Part shown: positions 24,085 to 33,503 of the stretch, one piece after another
Position numbering within the stretch: position 1 is the first letter of the stretch
Layout: the number at the start of each line of letters is the position of its first letter
Assembly (NCBI RefSeq): GCF_009649845.1
Contig: NZ_WJIE01000018.1
Location: 1 to 64,000 of the forward strand
Direction of reading: 5' to 3'
DNA length: 64,000 bases
Source: Polyangium spumosum
GTDB taxonomy: Bacteria > Myxococcota_A > Polyangia > Polyangiales > Polyangiaceae
Made by a program: the position numbers and the translations under genes
Notes under the pieces: generated by a model
The model's input: only the letters and a program-made list of their open reading frames with translations
Told to the model about the DNA's origin: nothing
Database searches by the model: none

Positions 24085-26613
24085 ATGTTCCGCGGACGCC
24101 GTTTTTCGTGCACCGGGTTTGCCGGAGCCCTGGCCCTCGTCCTCTCGGCCGCCCCGCCCGCCCTCGCGGAGGACGCAGCGCCCGCGCAGGCGAGCGCGAC
24201 GAGCGAGCGCGAGGTGAGCCCGCCCGAGCTCATCGAATTCGCAGAGGCTGCCTATCCCGAGGAGGCGCGCGCGGCCCGGCAGGAGGGCCGCGTGGTGCTG
24301 AAGCTTCGTATCGACGTCGAGGGGCGCGTCACGCGGGCCGAGGTCGTGGAATCGGCCGGCAGCGGCTTCGACGAGGCCGCGCGCGAAGCGGCCCTGCGAT
24401 TTCGATTCGCGCCGGCTCGCCGCGGTGAAAAGCACGTCGCAGCGATCATCCTCTACGCCTATGATTTCAGGCTGCCCCCGGAGCCTGCCCCGGTCGAGGA
24501 GGCTCCGCCCGCTCCAGCGCAGCCTCCACCGGACTCGACAGCGCGCGCGGCAGGGGTCTCGGTCGGTCCTGCCAAACTGCCGATCGATGTCATGGTGCGC
24601 GGAGCCTCCGAGGCCGACCGACTCCGGCGGTCCGCCCAGGCCGTCCAGGTGATCGAGACCGAGGAAGCGCAGCGGCAAACCGCGGATCTCGGCGAGGTGC
24701 TGGCGCGCTCCGAGGGCGTCTCCGTGCGCCGGGCCGGCGGGCTCGGATCGAGCGCGCGCCTCTCGCTCAATGGCCTCACCGGGGATCAGATCCGCTTCTT
24801 CCTCGACGGCGTGCCCCTCGACCTCGCCGGGTATGCGCACGGGATCACCAATGTGCCGGTCAACCTCGTCGAGCGTATGGAGATCTACCGCGGCGTCGTG
24901 CCCGTGCGATTCGGCGCCGATGCCCTGGGAGGCGCGGTGAACCTGGTGACCGATACGGACGTCCGCGGCACGCACGCCTCCGCGTCCTACCAGGTCGGCT
25001 CCTTCAAGACGTATCGGCTGACGCTGAGCGCGAGGCACAAGCACGAGCCGAGCGGGTTCTTCGCCCGCGTCAATGGGTTCTACGATTATACACGAAACGA
25101 TTATCCCATCGACGTCGAGGTCTTCGACGAGCTCGGGCGCCTCTCGCCGGCGCGTGTACACCGATTTCATGACGGCTACCGCGCCGGCGGCGGGAGCGTC
25201 GAGGTGGGGATCGTCGAGCGCCCGCGGGCGGAGCGGCTCCTTTTGCGCGCCTTTTACACCGAGCACCAGAGGGACGTTCAACACAACGCGCTCATGTCCG
25301 TTCCTTATGGCTCCGTCACCTACGGCAAGCAATCGGCGGGCGCGCACCTCAGGTACGCGCAGCGCTTCTCCAGGCGGACGCGCCTCGACGCGGTGGCAGG
25401 GTACACGTACACGCGCACGGCCTTTCAGGATCTCTCCACGTGTCGATACGACTGGTTCGGTCGATGCGTGTTCGAGCTCCCGCAACGAGGCGAGATCGAG
25501 GCGCGCGCGATCGACCAGATCGTCGAGCAACACAACACCTTCGCCCGCTTCAACCTGGCGTGGAACCCCGCGCCGTGGCATTCGTTGCGCTTCGGGCTCT
25601 CGCCCACCCATGCCGCCCGGACCGGGAAAGACCAAGCCATCCCCGCGGACGATTACGATCCGCTCACCGCAGAGCGAGGCTTGCTGAGCAGCGTGGCCGG
25701 CGCCGAGCACGAATGGCGCCCGTTTGCAGGGAAGGTCGCGAACATCGCCTTCGTCAAGGGGTACTCGCAGGTCGCCCGGACCAAGGAACAATTGCCGAAT
25801 GGGAACCTCCGCGATCTCGACCGAACGAGTCACCGCGTGGGGATCGGCGACAGCGTGCGTCTTCGTTTCTCGGAGGCGTTTTACGCCAAGGCTTCGTACG
25901 AGTACGCCACACGTTTACCCAACCCGGAGGAGGTGTTCGGCAATGGCGCGCTCGTCCTCGAGAACCTGCACCTCGAGCCTGAGGCGAGCCACAACCTCAA
26001 CCTCGGCCTGACCCTGGAGCGCGTCGACACCGCCGTCGGCCTCGTCCGGTTCAATGTCAACGGCTTCGGGCGCTTCGCGGAGAACCTCATCGTCCTGCTC
26101 AGCGCAGGCAATTATTTCCAGCACGAGAACGTCCTCTCGGCTCGATCGGTCGGCGTCGAGGCGGCCCTGGGGTGGTCCTCGCCGGGGGATTGGCTCTCGC
26201 TGGACGGATACGTCACCTGGCAGGATTTCCGCAACACGGCAGGTGACGGCGCATTCGGCAAATTCGAGGGGGATCGCATCCCCAACCGCCCGTACCTGCT
26301 CGCCGGCGGGAGCGCCCGCGTGCAAGGGTCCGATTTGCTCCGGCCGCGCGACGCCCTCTCGCTCACGTGGCAGGCGCGGCACGTCCGGGCCTACTACCGC
26401 GGGTGGGAGAGCGTCGGGGCCGCCGATTCCAAGCTGGTGATCCCCTCCCAGCTCGTCCACGCGCTCGCGCTCACGTACACCGTCAAGCACGGCGACGGCT
26501 CCGTGAGCGGGACCGTCGAGGTGCAAAACCTGACGGATGAAAAGGTCTTCGATTCGTTCGGGGTCCAGCTCCCGGGGCGAGCGGCGCACGCCAAGGCCGT
26601 CCTCGAGCTCTGA
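24085..26613 (+). CDS. mxcH: TonB-dependent ferric-siderophore receptor with an N-terminal TonB-like domain
   Basis: An 842-residue outer-membrane receptor with a Sec signal (cleavage near ALAED). Residues about 50-135 look like a TonB C-terminal domain (AYPEEARAARQEGRVVLKL, DVEGRVTRAEVVES, FRFAPARR). A Pro-rich linker follows, then the plug (VQVIETEEAQRQTADLGEVL, RFFLDGVPLDLAGYAHG, PVRFGADALGGAVNLV) and a 22-strand barrel ending in an aromatic-poor GRAAHAKAVLEL. It should import the ferric form of the siderophore made by this locus. The TonB-like domain on the receptor itself is the odd part. It is third in the operon, 30 bp before a propeller lipoprotein. Confidence 0.9.
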   Translation: MFRGRRFSCTGFAGALALVLSAAPPALAEDAAPAQASATSEREVSPPELIEFAEAAYPEEARAARQEGRVVLKLRIDVEGRVTRAEVVESAGSGFDEAAREAALRFRFAPARRGEKHVAAIILYAYDFRLPPEPAPVEEAPPAPAQPPPDSTARAAGVSVGPAKLPIDVMVRGASEADRLRRSAQAVQVIETEEAQRQTADLGEVLARSEGVSVRRAGGLGSSARLSLNGLTGDQIRFFLDGVPLDLAGYAHGITNVPVNLVERMEIYRGVVPVRFGADALGGAVNLVTDTDVRGTHASASYQVGSFKTYRLTLSARHKHEPSGFFARVNGFYDYTRNDYPIDVEVFDELGRLSPARVHRFHDGYRAGGGSVEVGIVERPRAERLLLRAFYTEHQRDVQHNALMSVPYGSVTYGKQSAGAHLRYAQRFSRRTRLDAVAGYTYTRTAFQDLSTCRYDWFGRCVFELPQRGEIEARAIDQIVEQHNTFARFNLAWNPAPWHSLRFGLSPTHAARTGKDQAIPADDYDPLTAERGLLSSVAGAEHEWRPFAGKVANIAFVKGYSQVARTKEQLPNGNLRDLDRTSHRVGIGDSVRLRFSEAFYAKASYEYATRLPNPEEVFGNGALVLENLHLEPEASHNLNLGLTLERVDTAVGLVRFNVNGFGRFAENLIVLLSAGNYFQHENVLSARSVGVEAALGWSSPGDWLSLDGYVTWQDFRNTAGDGAFGKFEGDRIPNRPYLLAGGSARVQGSDLLRPRDALSLTWQARHVRAYYRGWESVGAADSKLVIPSQLVHALALTYTVKHGDGSVSGTVEVQNLTDEKVFDSFGVQLPGRAAHAKAVLEL

Positions 26614-26642
26614 CCCCCCATTCTTTTCCAGGAGATACATCC

Positions 26643-27866
26643 ATGAAAAACACGTCCGCGCTCATCATCACCCTCGTCTTCCCTTGCCTCGCCGCCTGCG
26701 GCGACGGAGGCACCGGCGGCGAGGGCGGTCAGGCCGGGGGCACTCCCGTGACCGGGCCCGCGTATGCCTTCACGACCCAGGTATTCGGCGCCAATGGCGG
26801 TGACAACCAGAGTTATCTCCTCGTGACCGACGAGATCGGGGGTGAAGCCACGCTCTCGCTCGATGATGGCGTCGAAATCGCCGGGCGCGCCCTCGGCGTC
26901 GGGCCCGAGGGCGGGGGCGCCGTGTTCGTCGCGGGCGACGCGGGGCCGACCTTGACGCGTTACGACCTGCAAGCGGACGGCAGCTTGCGAGCGGGCGCCA
27001 CGGTGAGCTTCCAGGGCAAGGGAATTGCCACGTTCGGTGAATACCACGGCCAGTTTCAATTCGTCTCCGAGACGAAGGCGTATTTCTTCGACGGCCCGAC
27101 GGCCCAGGTCGTGATCTGGAACCCGAAGGACATGACGATCATCGGGGACATTCCGCTCGATGGGCTCGTCATCGCGGATACCACCTTGACGTTCACGGCC
27201 GCGCCGCTGCGCCTCGGCGACGACGTCATCACCTTCGCGGGGTATCGAAAGGGGCCGGAGGTCCCGAGCCGGGCGGCGGTCGTCGTCGTGAATGGCAAGA
27301 CGGACGAGGCGACCATCGTCACGGACGATCGCTGCGGCTACGTGCGTGATGGTATCGAGGGGCCCGACGGCAACATTTATCTCGCCACCGAGGCCTACGG
27401 CGCGGCCGTGCACCGGTTGAACAGCGCCAATGCAGCGCCGTCTTGCATGTTGCGGTTCGACCAGGCGACGAAGGCGTTCGACGCCGCGTTCCACGTCGAG
27501 CTCGGCGCGCTCTTCGGCGGGCAGACCGCCGGTTCGTTGATCCGCGGGCCGGGCAACGAGGCCTTTTTGCGGGTGCTCGACGAGGCGGTCTTCCCGATCA
27601 TGCCGGACACGCACCCGCGTGTCCTGGCGAGCGCGCCGGCCTGGAAATGGGCGTCCGTCACCCTCGGCGATACCCCGACGGCCACGGTGCTGGACGCCGC
27701 CCTCAGCACGGGGAGCGTCATTCCGCTGGAGCTCGGCGACCGGAGCTTCATGGCGCTCTTCCAGGGCCAGGACTCCACGAAGCTCGTCGAGCTCGGCGCG
27801 ACGGGCCCGAGCGACGCGGTGCTGAGCGCGCCGGGCCTCGTCTTCTCGGCCGTGAAGATCCGATGA
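26643..27866 (+). CDS. Beta-propeller lipoprotein, XusB/DUF4374-like by context
   Basis: A 407-residue lipoprotein: signal peptide, lipobox (CLAAC), Gly-rich spacer, then repeated beta-blades (for example SYLLVTDEIGG, TLTRYDLQADGSL, AFLRVLDEAVFP). The strong ribosome site is CCAGGAG. It is sandwiched between a TonB-dependent siderophore receptor and a PepSY membrane protein, the order seen in the Bacteroides XusABC xenosiderophore system, where the propeller lipoprotein XusB captures ferric catecholates at the surface. Family membership is inferred from architecture and neighbours, not from clear sequence identity. The stop overlaps the next start (ATGA). Confidence 0.75.
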   Translation: MKNTSALIITLVFPCLAACGDGGTGGEGGQAGGTPVTGPAYAFTTQVFGANGGDNQSYLLVTDEIGGEATLSLDDGVEIAGRALGVGPEGGGAVFVAGDAGPTLTRYDLQADGSLRAGATVSFQGKGIATFGEYHGQFQFVSETKAYFFDGPTAQVVIWNPKDMTIIGDIPLDGLVIADTTLTFTAAPLRLGDDVITFAGYRKGPEVPSRAAVVVVNGKTDEATIVTDDRCGYVRDGIEGPDGNIYLATEAYGAAVHRLNSANAAPSCMLRFDQATKAFDAAFHVELGALFGGQTAGSLIRGPGNEAFLRVLDEAVFPIMPDTHPRVLASAPAWKWASVTLGDTPTATVLDAALSTGSVIPLELGDRSFMALFQGQDSTKLVELGATGPSDAVLSAPGLVFSAVKIR

Positions 27867-28837
27867 CGTCCCCGGATCCCGAGAAAGAGGCCTCGTCGCC
27901 GCGGGTCGAGCCCCCTCGCCCGCGCCGCAGGTATGGCGCCGTCATGAAATTCGTGCGGCGCCTGCACATGTATCTCGGCCTGCTCGTTTTCCCGTGGGTG
28001 CTCCTCTTCGGAGCGAGCGGCGCGCTGTTCAATCATCCCGAGATCGGGCGTGACATCGAGCAGCGGGACCTCTCCCCGGAGGAGCTCTCCACGCTCACCG
28101 GATGGAAGCCGTGGAATCCCGAGCAGATCGCGCAAAGGGTCGTCGCGCAGATCAACGCCGGCTCCTCCGGAATGTATACGCTGGATCCGAGCGCACCGAG
28201 CTCATTCTCGGGCTGGCCCTTGCTCGCGACGCCGAGCCGCGCGGGAGGCCGCCACGTGCTCATCGTCAGCCTCGACGGCGGCGGCGCGACGTTCTCCACG
28301 CATGCACCGGAGCCGAAATCCGACCCTCCCCCTTTCGTCGGCGCGACGATCGAGTTGCCAGAATACAGAATGGCGGCCGTGCAGGATCAGTTGACGGAGC
28401 TCTTGCCGAAGCTGGGGATCGACGCGGAGGGGCCTTTGCGGGCGCATCCCAAGGTCCACCCCGAGCTGCGTTTCCGTATGCGTGACGAGAACGGACGCAC
28501 GTGGAACGTCGTTTACGACCTCGGCACCGGCCAGGTCGACGGGCGGCCTGCTGGAGCGGGGAAGCTCCGCTTCGTGGAGCTCCTGGAGAGGCTCCACACG
28601 ACGCACCATTTTCCCATTCACGGCGACATGGCCTGGTTCTTCGCGCTCTTCGCCGACATCACGGGCATCACGCTGGTCGTGTGGGCCCTGAGCGGACTCG
28701 CGATGTGGTGGCAGATGAAGCCCACGCGGGTCGTCGGCGCGCTCGCGATTGCGATCGCCTTGGCCGCCGCCGCGCTCGTCATGCGCGGGACGGCCTCGGA
28801 GATTCAATTCGGCAACGTGCAGGGCGACGGCCCCTGA
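27863..28837 (+). CDS. PepSY-associated membrane protein, probable siderophore-linked reductase
   Basis: A 324-residue inner-membrane protein. A first membrane helix with paired residues typical of the family is at RLHMYLGLLVFPWVLLFGASGALFN (about residues 35-60). A PepSY-like periplasmic region follows, then HTTHHFPIH and two C-terminal helices (FFALFADITGITLVVWALSGLAMWW and a final one). The His-bearing helices resemble the PepSY_TM family used for ferric-siderophore reduction (for example XusC, FpvG-like proteins). It is last in the plus-strand operon and convergent to mxcC with a 19-bp gap. It probably reduces iron from the imported complex. Confidence 0.8.
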   Translation: MTSPDPEKEASSPRVEPPRPRRRYGAVMKFVRRLHMYLGLLVFPWVLLFGASGALFNHPEIGRDIEQRDLSPEELSTLTGWKPWNPEQIAQRVVAQINAGSSGMYTLDPSAPSSFSGWPLLATPSRAGGRHVLIVSLDGGGATFSTHAPEPKSDPPPFVGATIELPEYRMAAVQDQLTELLPKLGIDAEGPLRAHPKVHPELRFRMRDENGRTWNVVYDLGTGQVDGRPAGAGKLRFVELLERLHTTHHFPIHGDMAWFFALFADITGITLVVWALSGLAMWWQMKPTRVVGALAIAIALAAAALVMRGTASEIQFGNVQGDGP

Positions 28838-28856
28838 GCCCCGCGACGCGGCGGCG

Positions 28857-29633
28857 TCACGCTCCCAGCGTGGCGCCGCCGTCGACGCAAAGATCGTGCA
28901 TGGTGATGTGGCGCGCCTGATCCGAGAGCAGGAACAACACCGCGCCCGCGACGTCCGCCGGATCGGCGATTCTTTGCAGGGGAATCCCTACCTTGAAAGC
29001 GCCCGGCGCGCCGTCGATGACGGCCTGCGCCCCGCTTTCGTCCCTCCACAACGAGCGCTGCATCGGCGTATCCGTCGATCCCGGCGAGACGACATTGCAC
29101 CGGATGCCGTGCTTCGCGAGCTCGAGGCCCATGCATTTGGTGAACATGGCGGCGGCCGCCTTCGATGCCGCATACACCGACATGTGCATGCGTGGCGTCC
29201 GCCCCGCGTTGGATCCGACGGTCACGATGGCCCCGGCGCGGCGCGGCACCATGCGCCGGGCGACGGCGCGGCAAAGGTAAAACACCCCTCGGGCATTCAC
29301 CGCGAAGGTCCGCTCCCAGTCCTCGTCGCGCAGCGCTTCGATGGGATCGACGCGCAAGACGCCCGCGACGTTGACAAGAAAATCGATGGGGCCGAGCTCG
29401 CGCTCGATCCGTTCCACCGCCGCGTCGACCGCCTCGCTGTCCGTGACGTCTGCGTGAAACGGCGAAGCGCAGCCTCCCCTCGCCTGCATTTCGGCGATCA
29501 CCGCGCCGAGGCGCTCCGCGTTCGAATCCACCGCGGCCACCCTGGCGCCACGCGCGGCGAGCGCTCGCGCGACGGCCTCCCCGATGCCCTGGGCAGCGCC
29601 CGTCACGAGCGCGATTTTACCCTCGAACTCCAT
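28857..29633 (-). CDS. mxcC: 2,3-dihydro-2,3-dihydroxybenzoate dehydrogenase
   Basis: A 258-residue short-chain dehydrogenase of the EntA/DhbA/MxcC type, making 2,3-dihydroxybenzoate with NAD+. The cofactor loop is [12 protein letters not shown], the catalytic Ser lies in VGSNAG and the active-site motif is YAASK in [23 protein letters not shown] ends the second strand with Asp, fitting NAD+ preference. It overlaps mxcF by 17 bp and is the last gene of the minus-strand operon. Confidence 0.93.
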   Translation of the reverse strand: MEFEGKIALVTGAAQGIGEAVARALAARGARVAAVDSNAERLGAVIAEMQARGGCASPFHADVTDSEAVDAAVERIERELGPIDFLVNVAGVLRVDPIEALRDEDWERTFAVNARGVFYLCRAVARRMVPRRAGAIVTVGSNAGRTPRMHMSVYAASKAAAAMFTKCMGLELAKHGIRCNVVSPGSTDTPMQRSLWRDESGAQAVIDGAPGAFKVGIPLQRIADPADVAGAVLFLLSDQARHITMHDLCVDGGATLGA

Positions 29634-30549
29634 GAGCTCGCTCCCTCTCGGGTCCCTTCCCTCGCCCGAGCGGCATTCGCGCGGCGAGGATCTCCCACCA
29701 ATCGTCGAGCGTCGCGCGCTCCGCGAGCTCCACGAACGAGATGTCGATCCCGGCGGCGCGTAGCCTCTCCACGAGGGTCATGAGGCGAATGGAATCGAGG
29801 CCCAGGTCGAGGAGCGAATCGCCGCTCTGGATGTCGGAGACCGGTCGCTCCAGAAGATCGGCGACCTCGCCGCGCAGGCGCTCCAGATCGAGCGTCGCGG
29901 CGCGGGGCGAGCTCTCCGCGAGCGCGTCGAGCACGTCGCGGGTCGAGAGCACGACGCCGCACCGCTGCGCCACGTAGGTCATGGCCATCTCGTGCCAGTT
30001 TCGCGTGAAATCGGAGGTCGCGTCGGCCACGAAGAAGGGCTGCACGTCGTTCATGAACGCCTCGCCGGCGGTGAGCATGCACCCGATGTGCGCGTAGACG
30101 CCGCAAATGATGAGCTGATCGCGGCGCCATCGACGCATGATGTCGAGGAGCTCGGTGCGTTGAAATGCGCTGTAGCGCCATTTCGTGAGGACGGTGTCCG
30201 TGTCCTCCGGCGCGAGCTCGTTCACGATGGGGTGCTTGTGCGGGTGCGCCGTCAGGCCGGGGCCCCACAGATCCAGCAGGAGGCCGCGCTCCTCGGCCGT
30301 CTGCTCCGGCGGCTGCATGGTATAAACGACCGGGATCCCGAGCGCCCGGCACCGCGCCCGCACCTTCTGGATGTTCTCCAGGAGCTCGACGACCGGCGAC
30401 GCCTGGGGATCGTAATAATCGATGAAATACTGCTGCATGTCGTGGATGAGAAGGGCGGCGCGGCCCGGCTCCGGCGTCCAGGACATGCGGTTCTTCGGCA
30501 GCTCCTCTTTCCGCGGCATGAAATAAGGCTGGATGCTGGGGATTCCCAT
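29617..30549 (-). CDS. mxcF: Isochorismatase with aryl carrier domain
   Basis: A 310-residue two-domain protein like EntB/DhbB/MxcF. The N-terminal isochorismatase (residues about 1-205) cleaves isochorismate to 2,3-dihydro-2,3-dihydroxybenzoate and pyruvate. It starts [16 protein letters not shown] and has [13 protein letters not shown] and [12 protein letters not shown]. The C-terminal aryl carrier domain has the phosphopantetheine site LGLDSIRLM (Ser about 253), which presents dihydroxybenzoate to MxcG. The start at 30549 has CGGAGAA upstream; a longer frame only shadows mxcE. It sits 19 bp after mxcE. Confidence 0.95.
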   Translation of the reverse strand: MGIPSIQPYFMPRKEELPKNRMSWTPEPGRAALLIHDMQQYFIDYYDPQASPVVELLENIQKVRARCRALGIPVVYTMQPPEQTAEERGLLLDLWGPGLTAHPHKHPIVNELAPEDTDTVLTKWRYSAFQRTELLDIMRRWRRDQLIICGVYAHIGCMLTAGEAFMNDVQPFFVADATSDFTRNWHEMAMTYVAQRCGVVLSTRDVLDALAESSPRAATLDLERLRGEVADLLERPVSDIQSGDSLLDLGLDSIRLMTLVERLRAAGIDISFVELAERATLDDWWEILAARMPLGRGKGPERERAHGVRG

Positions 30550-30568
30550 GGTCGATGTTCTCCGATCG

Positions 30569-32215
30569 TCATTGGCCCTTCTGGGCGATCTTGTCGGCGA
30601 TCCAGTGGCGGAGCGCCTTCTTGTCCACCTTCCCCACGCTCGTCTTGGGGAGTTCATCGAGGAGCTCGATGCGGTCCGGGATCTTGTAGGGGGCGAGGCC
30701 ACGCCCGCGCAGGAATGCGGTGAGCTCACGTGGGACCGGCGTTCTCTCCCGGGGGACGACGAACGCGCACGAGCGCTCGCCGAGGAAAACATCCGGCATG
30801 GAGACGAGCGCCACGTCGCGCACCGCGGGATGGGCGAGCAGGTGGTTCTCGATCTCCTCGGCCGCGATCTTCTCGCCGCCGCGGTTGATCTGATCCTTCG
30901 CGCGCCCCTCCACGACGAGGGCCCCGGACGGCGCGCGCCGCACGAGGTCCCCCGTCCGGTAGAACCCGTCACGGGTGAATGCCCTCTCGTTGTGGGTGTC
31001 GGCCTTGTAATAACCGCGGATGGTATAAGGGCCGCGCGTCAAGAGGTGCCCCACCTGACCGACGTCGACGTCTCGGTCGTCGTCGTCGACGATCCGGATC
31101 TCGTCGTCCTTCGATATGGGGCAGCCCTGGGTCTCGACGATGACGTCCTCGGGATCGTCGAAGCGGGTGTAATTGACGAGCCCCTCCGCCATTCCGAACA
31201 CCTGTTGCAAGGTGCATCCGAGCGCGCCCCGTACGCGGCGCGCGACCTCCACGCTCAGCTTGGATCCGCCCACCTGCAGCAAGCGGAGGCTCGAGAGATC
31301 ATGCCGGGTATTGCGCGCGGCTTCGAGCCAGACCGCGCAGAGGGGCGGCACGACGGCGGTCACGGTGACGCGCTCTTTTTCGATCCAGAGGAATGCCTCG
31401 TCCGGGCTCGGGCGCCGGCTGAGCACGACGCGGCCGCCTGCATGGAGCGCGCCCAGGCTACCGGGAGAGCTCAGCGGGAAGTTGTGCGCGACGGGCAACG
31501 TGACGAGATAGACGCTCTCCTCGTCGAGCGCGCAGATCTCCGCGCTGGCGCGGACACTGTAGAGGTAATCGTCGTGCGTTCGGGGGATCAGCTTGGGCAC
31601 ACCGGTGCTGCCGCCCGAGAGCTGAAAAAATGCGACGTCCCCGGGCGCGGGCTCGGGGAGCGGGGCAGGCTCGTCGTAGACGCTCTCGAGTGCGGTGAAC
31701 GGCCCCGGTTCGCCGGCGACGAGGACGTGCTTCACGGTGCTCGCTTCGGCCCGGATCTCCTCGGCGAGCTTGCGGTAATCGAATCCCCCGTCCTTGTCGG
31801 CGATGATGTACGCGACGGCCTCGGTGAATTCGCAGAAATACGAGATTTCGGACCGTCGATGTGCGGGCAGGGCGAGCACGGGCAGCGCGCCCAGCCGGAA
31901 CAAGGCGAAGCAGACCTCGAAGAACTCCACGACGTTCGGGAGCTGCACGACCACGCGATCCCTCGGCCGGATACCCAGCCGCGAGAGACCGGCCGCGAGG
32001 TGAGAGGCGCGTGTATCGAGCTCGCGGTAGCTCAGGCGGCGCCGTTCGTCGACGAGCGCGACCCGATCGCCGAATCGCGCCGCGCGCGCGTGGAGCCATT
32101 CTCCGAAGGTCTCACCTCGCCAGTGGCCGGCGCGCCGGTAACGATCGGCGAATTCGGGGGGCCACGGCGTGAATCCATCGAGCGCTTGCGGGCCTCGTGA
32201 TTCATCGGCGCGCAT
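30569..32215 (-). CDS. mxcE: 2,3-dihydroxybenzoate-AMP ligase
   Basis: A 548-residue stand-alone adenylating enzyme (EntE/DhbE/MxcE). It activates 2,3-dihydroxybenzoate with ATP and loads it on MxcF. The phosphate loop is [19 protein letters not shown], with [11 protein letters not shown] and [12 protein letters not shown] lining the aryl pocket in this family, [14 protein letters not shown] as motif A7, and the C-terminal catalytic Lys in [11 protein letters not shown]. The start ATG (32215-32213) shares one base with the mxcD stop (TGATG). Confidence 0.96.
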   Translation of the reverse strand: MRADESRGPQALDGFTPWPPEFADRYRRAGHWRGETFGEWLHARAARFGDRVALVDERRRLSYRELDTRASHLAAGLSRLGIRPRDRVVVQLPNVVEFFEVCFALFRLGALPVLALPAHRRSEISYFCEFTEAVAYIIADKDGGFDYRKLAEEIRAEASTVKHVLVAGEPGPFTALESVYDEPAPLPEPAPGDVAFFQLSGGSTGVPKLIPRTHDDYLYSVRASAEICALDEESVYLVTLPVAHNFPLSSPGSLGALHAGGRVVLSRRPSPDEAFLWIEKERVTVTAVVPPLCAVWLEAARNTRHDLSSLRLLQVGGSKLSVEVARRVRGALGCTLQQVFGMAEGLVNYTRFDDPEDVIVETQGCPISKDDEIRIVDDDDRDVDVGQVGHLLTRGPYTIRGYYKADTHNERAFTRDGFYRTGDLVRRAPSGALVVEGRAKDQINRGGEKIAAEEIENHLLAHPAVRDVALVSMPDVFLGERSCAFVVPRERTPVPRELTAFLRGRGLAPYKIPDRIELLDELPKTSVGKVDKKALRHWIADKIAQKGQ

Positions 32216-33456
32216 CAGAGGTCCTCCGGCAAGGGATCGAGGCCCAGCGCGTTCAACACGGTGCGCATTTTCGACGATATCTCGGCTCGCTCGCGTTCGG
32301 GCACCGAGCCGGCGACGATGCCGGCTCCGGCATACAGGCGAACCGCGTCCCCGCGGATGTCGGCGCAGCGGATGGTCACCGCCCATTCGCCGTCGCCTGT
32401 CGCGTCGCAATACCCCACGAGGCCGGTGAAGTACCCTCGATCGAAGGGCTCGATGGCCTCGATCGCCGCGCGCGCGCGTGTCGTCGGATATCCGCACACG
32501 GCCGGCGTCGGGTGCAGGGCCATGGCGAGCTCGAGCGACGAGACCGAGAGATCCGCGAGCTCCCCCGTGATCGGGCTCGAGAGGTGCCACATGGCCGGCG
32601 TGTGCAAGAGCGACGCCTTCGAGGGGACGTCGAGCCGCCGGCAAAATGGCCGGAGCGCTGCGGCGACGGCGTCGACGACGACCGCGTGCTCGCGCCGGTC
32701 CTTCTCGGATGCGAGCAGCGCGTCTGCCCGTCGGCGATCCTCCTCGGGGTCCGGGCTCCGCGGCGCGGAGCCTGCCAGCGGATTGGCGAATACCGTGTTT
32801 CCGGATCGGGACACCAAGAGCTCCGGGCTCGCTCCGAGGAGCGTCCGCGCCGGAGGCTCCGATGCGGAGCCCGACGCGCGCTCCTCGGGGAGCTTGACGG
32901 CGAACGTATACCCGGTGGTGTTCTGCTTCGACAACCGCTGGAGCAGGAGGGCGAGATTGACCGCCGATGGCAAACGCAGCTCCAGCACCCTGGACAGGAC
33001 CACCTTCGACAGCTCGTCGTCACGTATCGAGGCGAGGGCTCGTTCGACTCCGCGCAGATAATCGTCACGCTGGGGGACCATTCGTATCTCGTCGGCGGAC
33101 ACCGGCGCCGGGGCGCGAGGCGACATCGACGCCGCGTCCACGGGCCCGGCCATCCGGATGGACCTCGGAACGAGGAGGTGGGCCGGGGATTGCACGTCGA
33201 ATGGCAACGCGCCGACGGCCATGGGATGGTCGTGCCCGGACCTCTTTAGCGAACCGAGCGCCGCCGCGACGCGTCCCGGGAGCTCACCGCGAGCCGATCC
33301 GCCCGGATCCGCGATGATCTCGCGTATGCCCTGCGCCAGGATCGTGCGGGTTGACGACGAAAAGAAGAACGACGATTCGGCGTTGTACTCTCCGAGGAGC
33401 GCGGCGCCGCTGCGCGCGGGTGAAAGTGTGGCTTCGGACGGCGAAATCGAGGTCAT
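32215..33456 (-). CDS. mxcD: Isochorismate synthase
   Basis: A 413-residue MST-family enzyme (EntC/DhbC/MxcD) converting chorismate to isochorismate, the first committed step to dihydroxybenzoate. The typical C-terminal block reads [32 protein letters not shown] and [14 protein letters not shown], including the conserved catalytic Glu/Gly region. I start at the ATG at 33456, with AAGGAGAG 8 bp upstream; the longer frame is not supported. Confidence 0.95.
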   Translation of the reverse strand: MTSISPSEATLSPARSGAALLGEYNAESSFFFSSSTRTILAQGIREIIADPGGSARGELPGRVAAALGSLKRSGHDHPMAVGALPFDVQSPAHLLVPRSIRMAGPVDAASMSPRAPAPVSADEIRMVPQRDDYLRGVERALASIRDDELSKVVLSRVLELRLPSAVNLALLLQRLSKQNTTGYTFAVKLPEERASGSASEPPARTLLGASPELLVSRSGNTVFANPLAGSAPRSPDPEEDRRRADALLASEKDRREHAVVVDAVAAALRPFCRRLDVPSKASLLHTPAMWHLSSPITGELADLSVSSLELAMALHPTPAVCGYPTTRARAAIEAIEPFDRGYFTGLVGYCDATGDGEWAVTIRCADIRGDAVRLYAGAGIVAGSVPERERAEISSKMRTVLNALGLDPLPEDL

Positions 33457-33503
33457 CGGGCGACTCTCCTTCCAGGCTGGGGCGGGATCATGAGCATCAC
33501 GGG

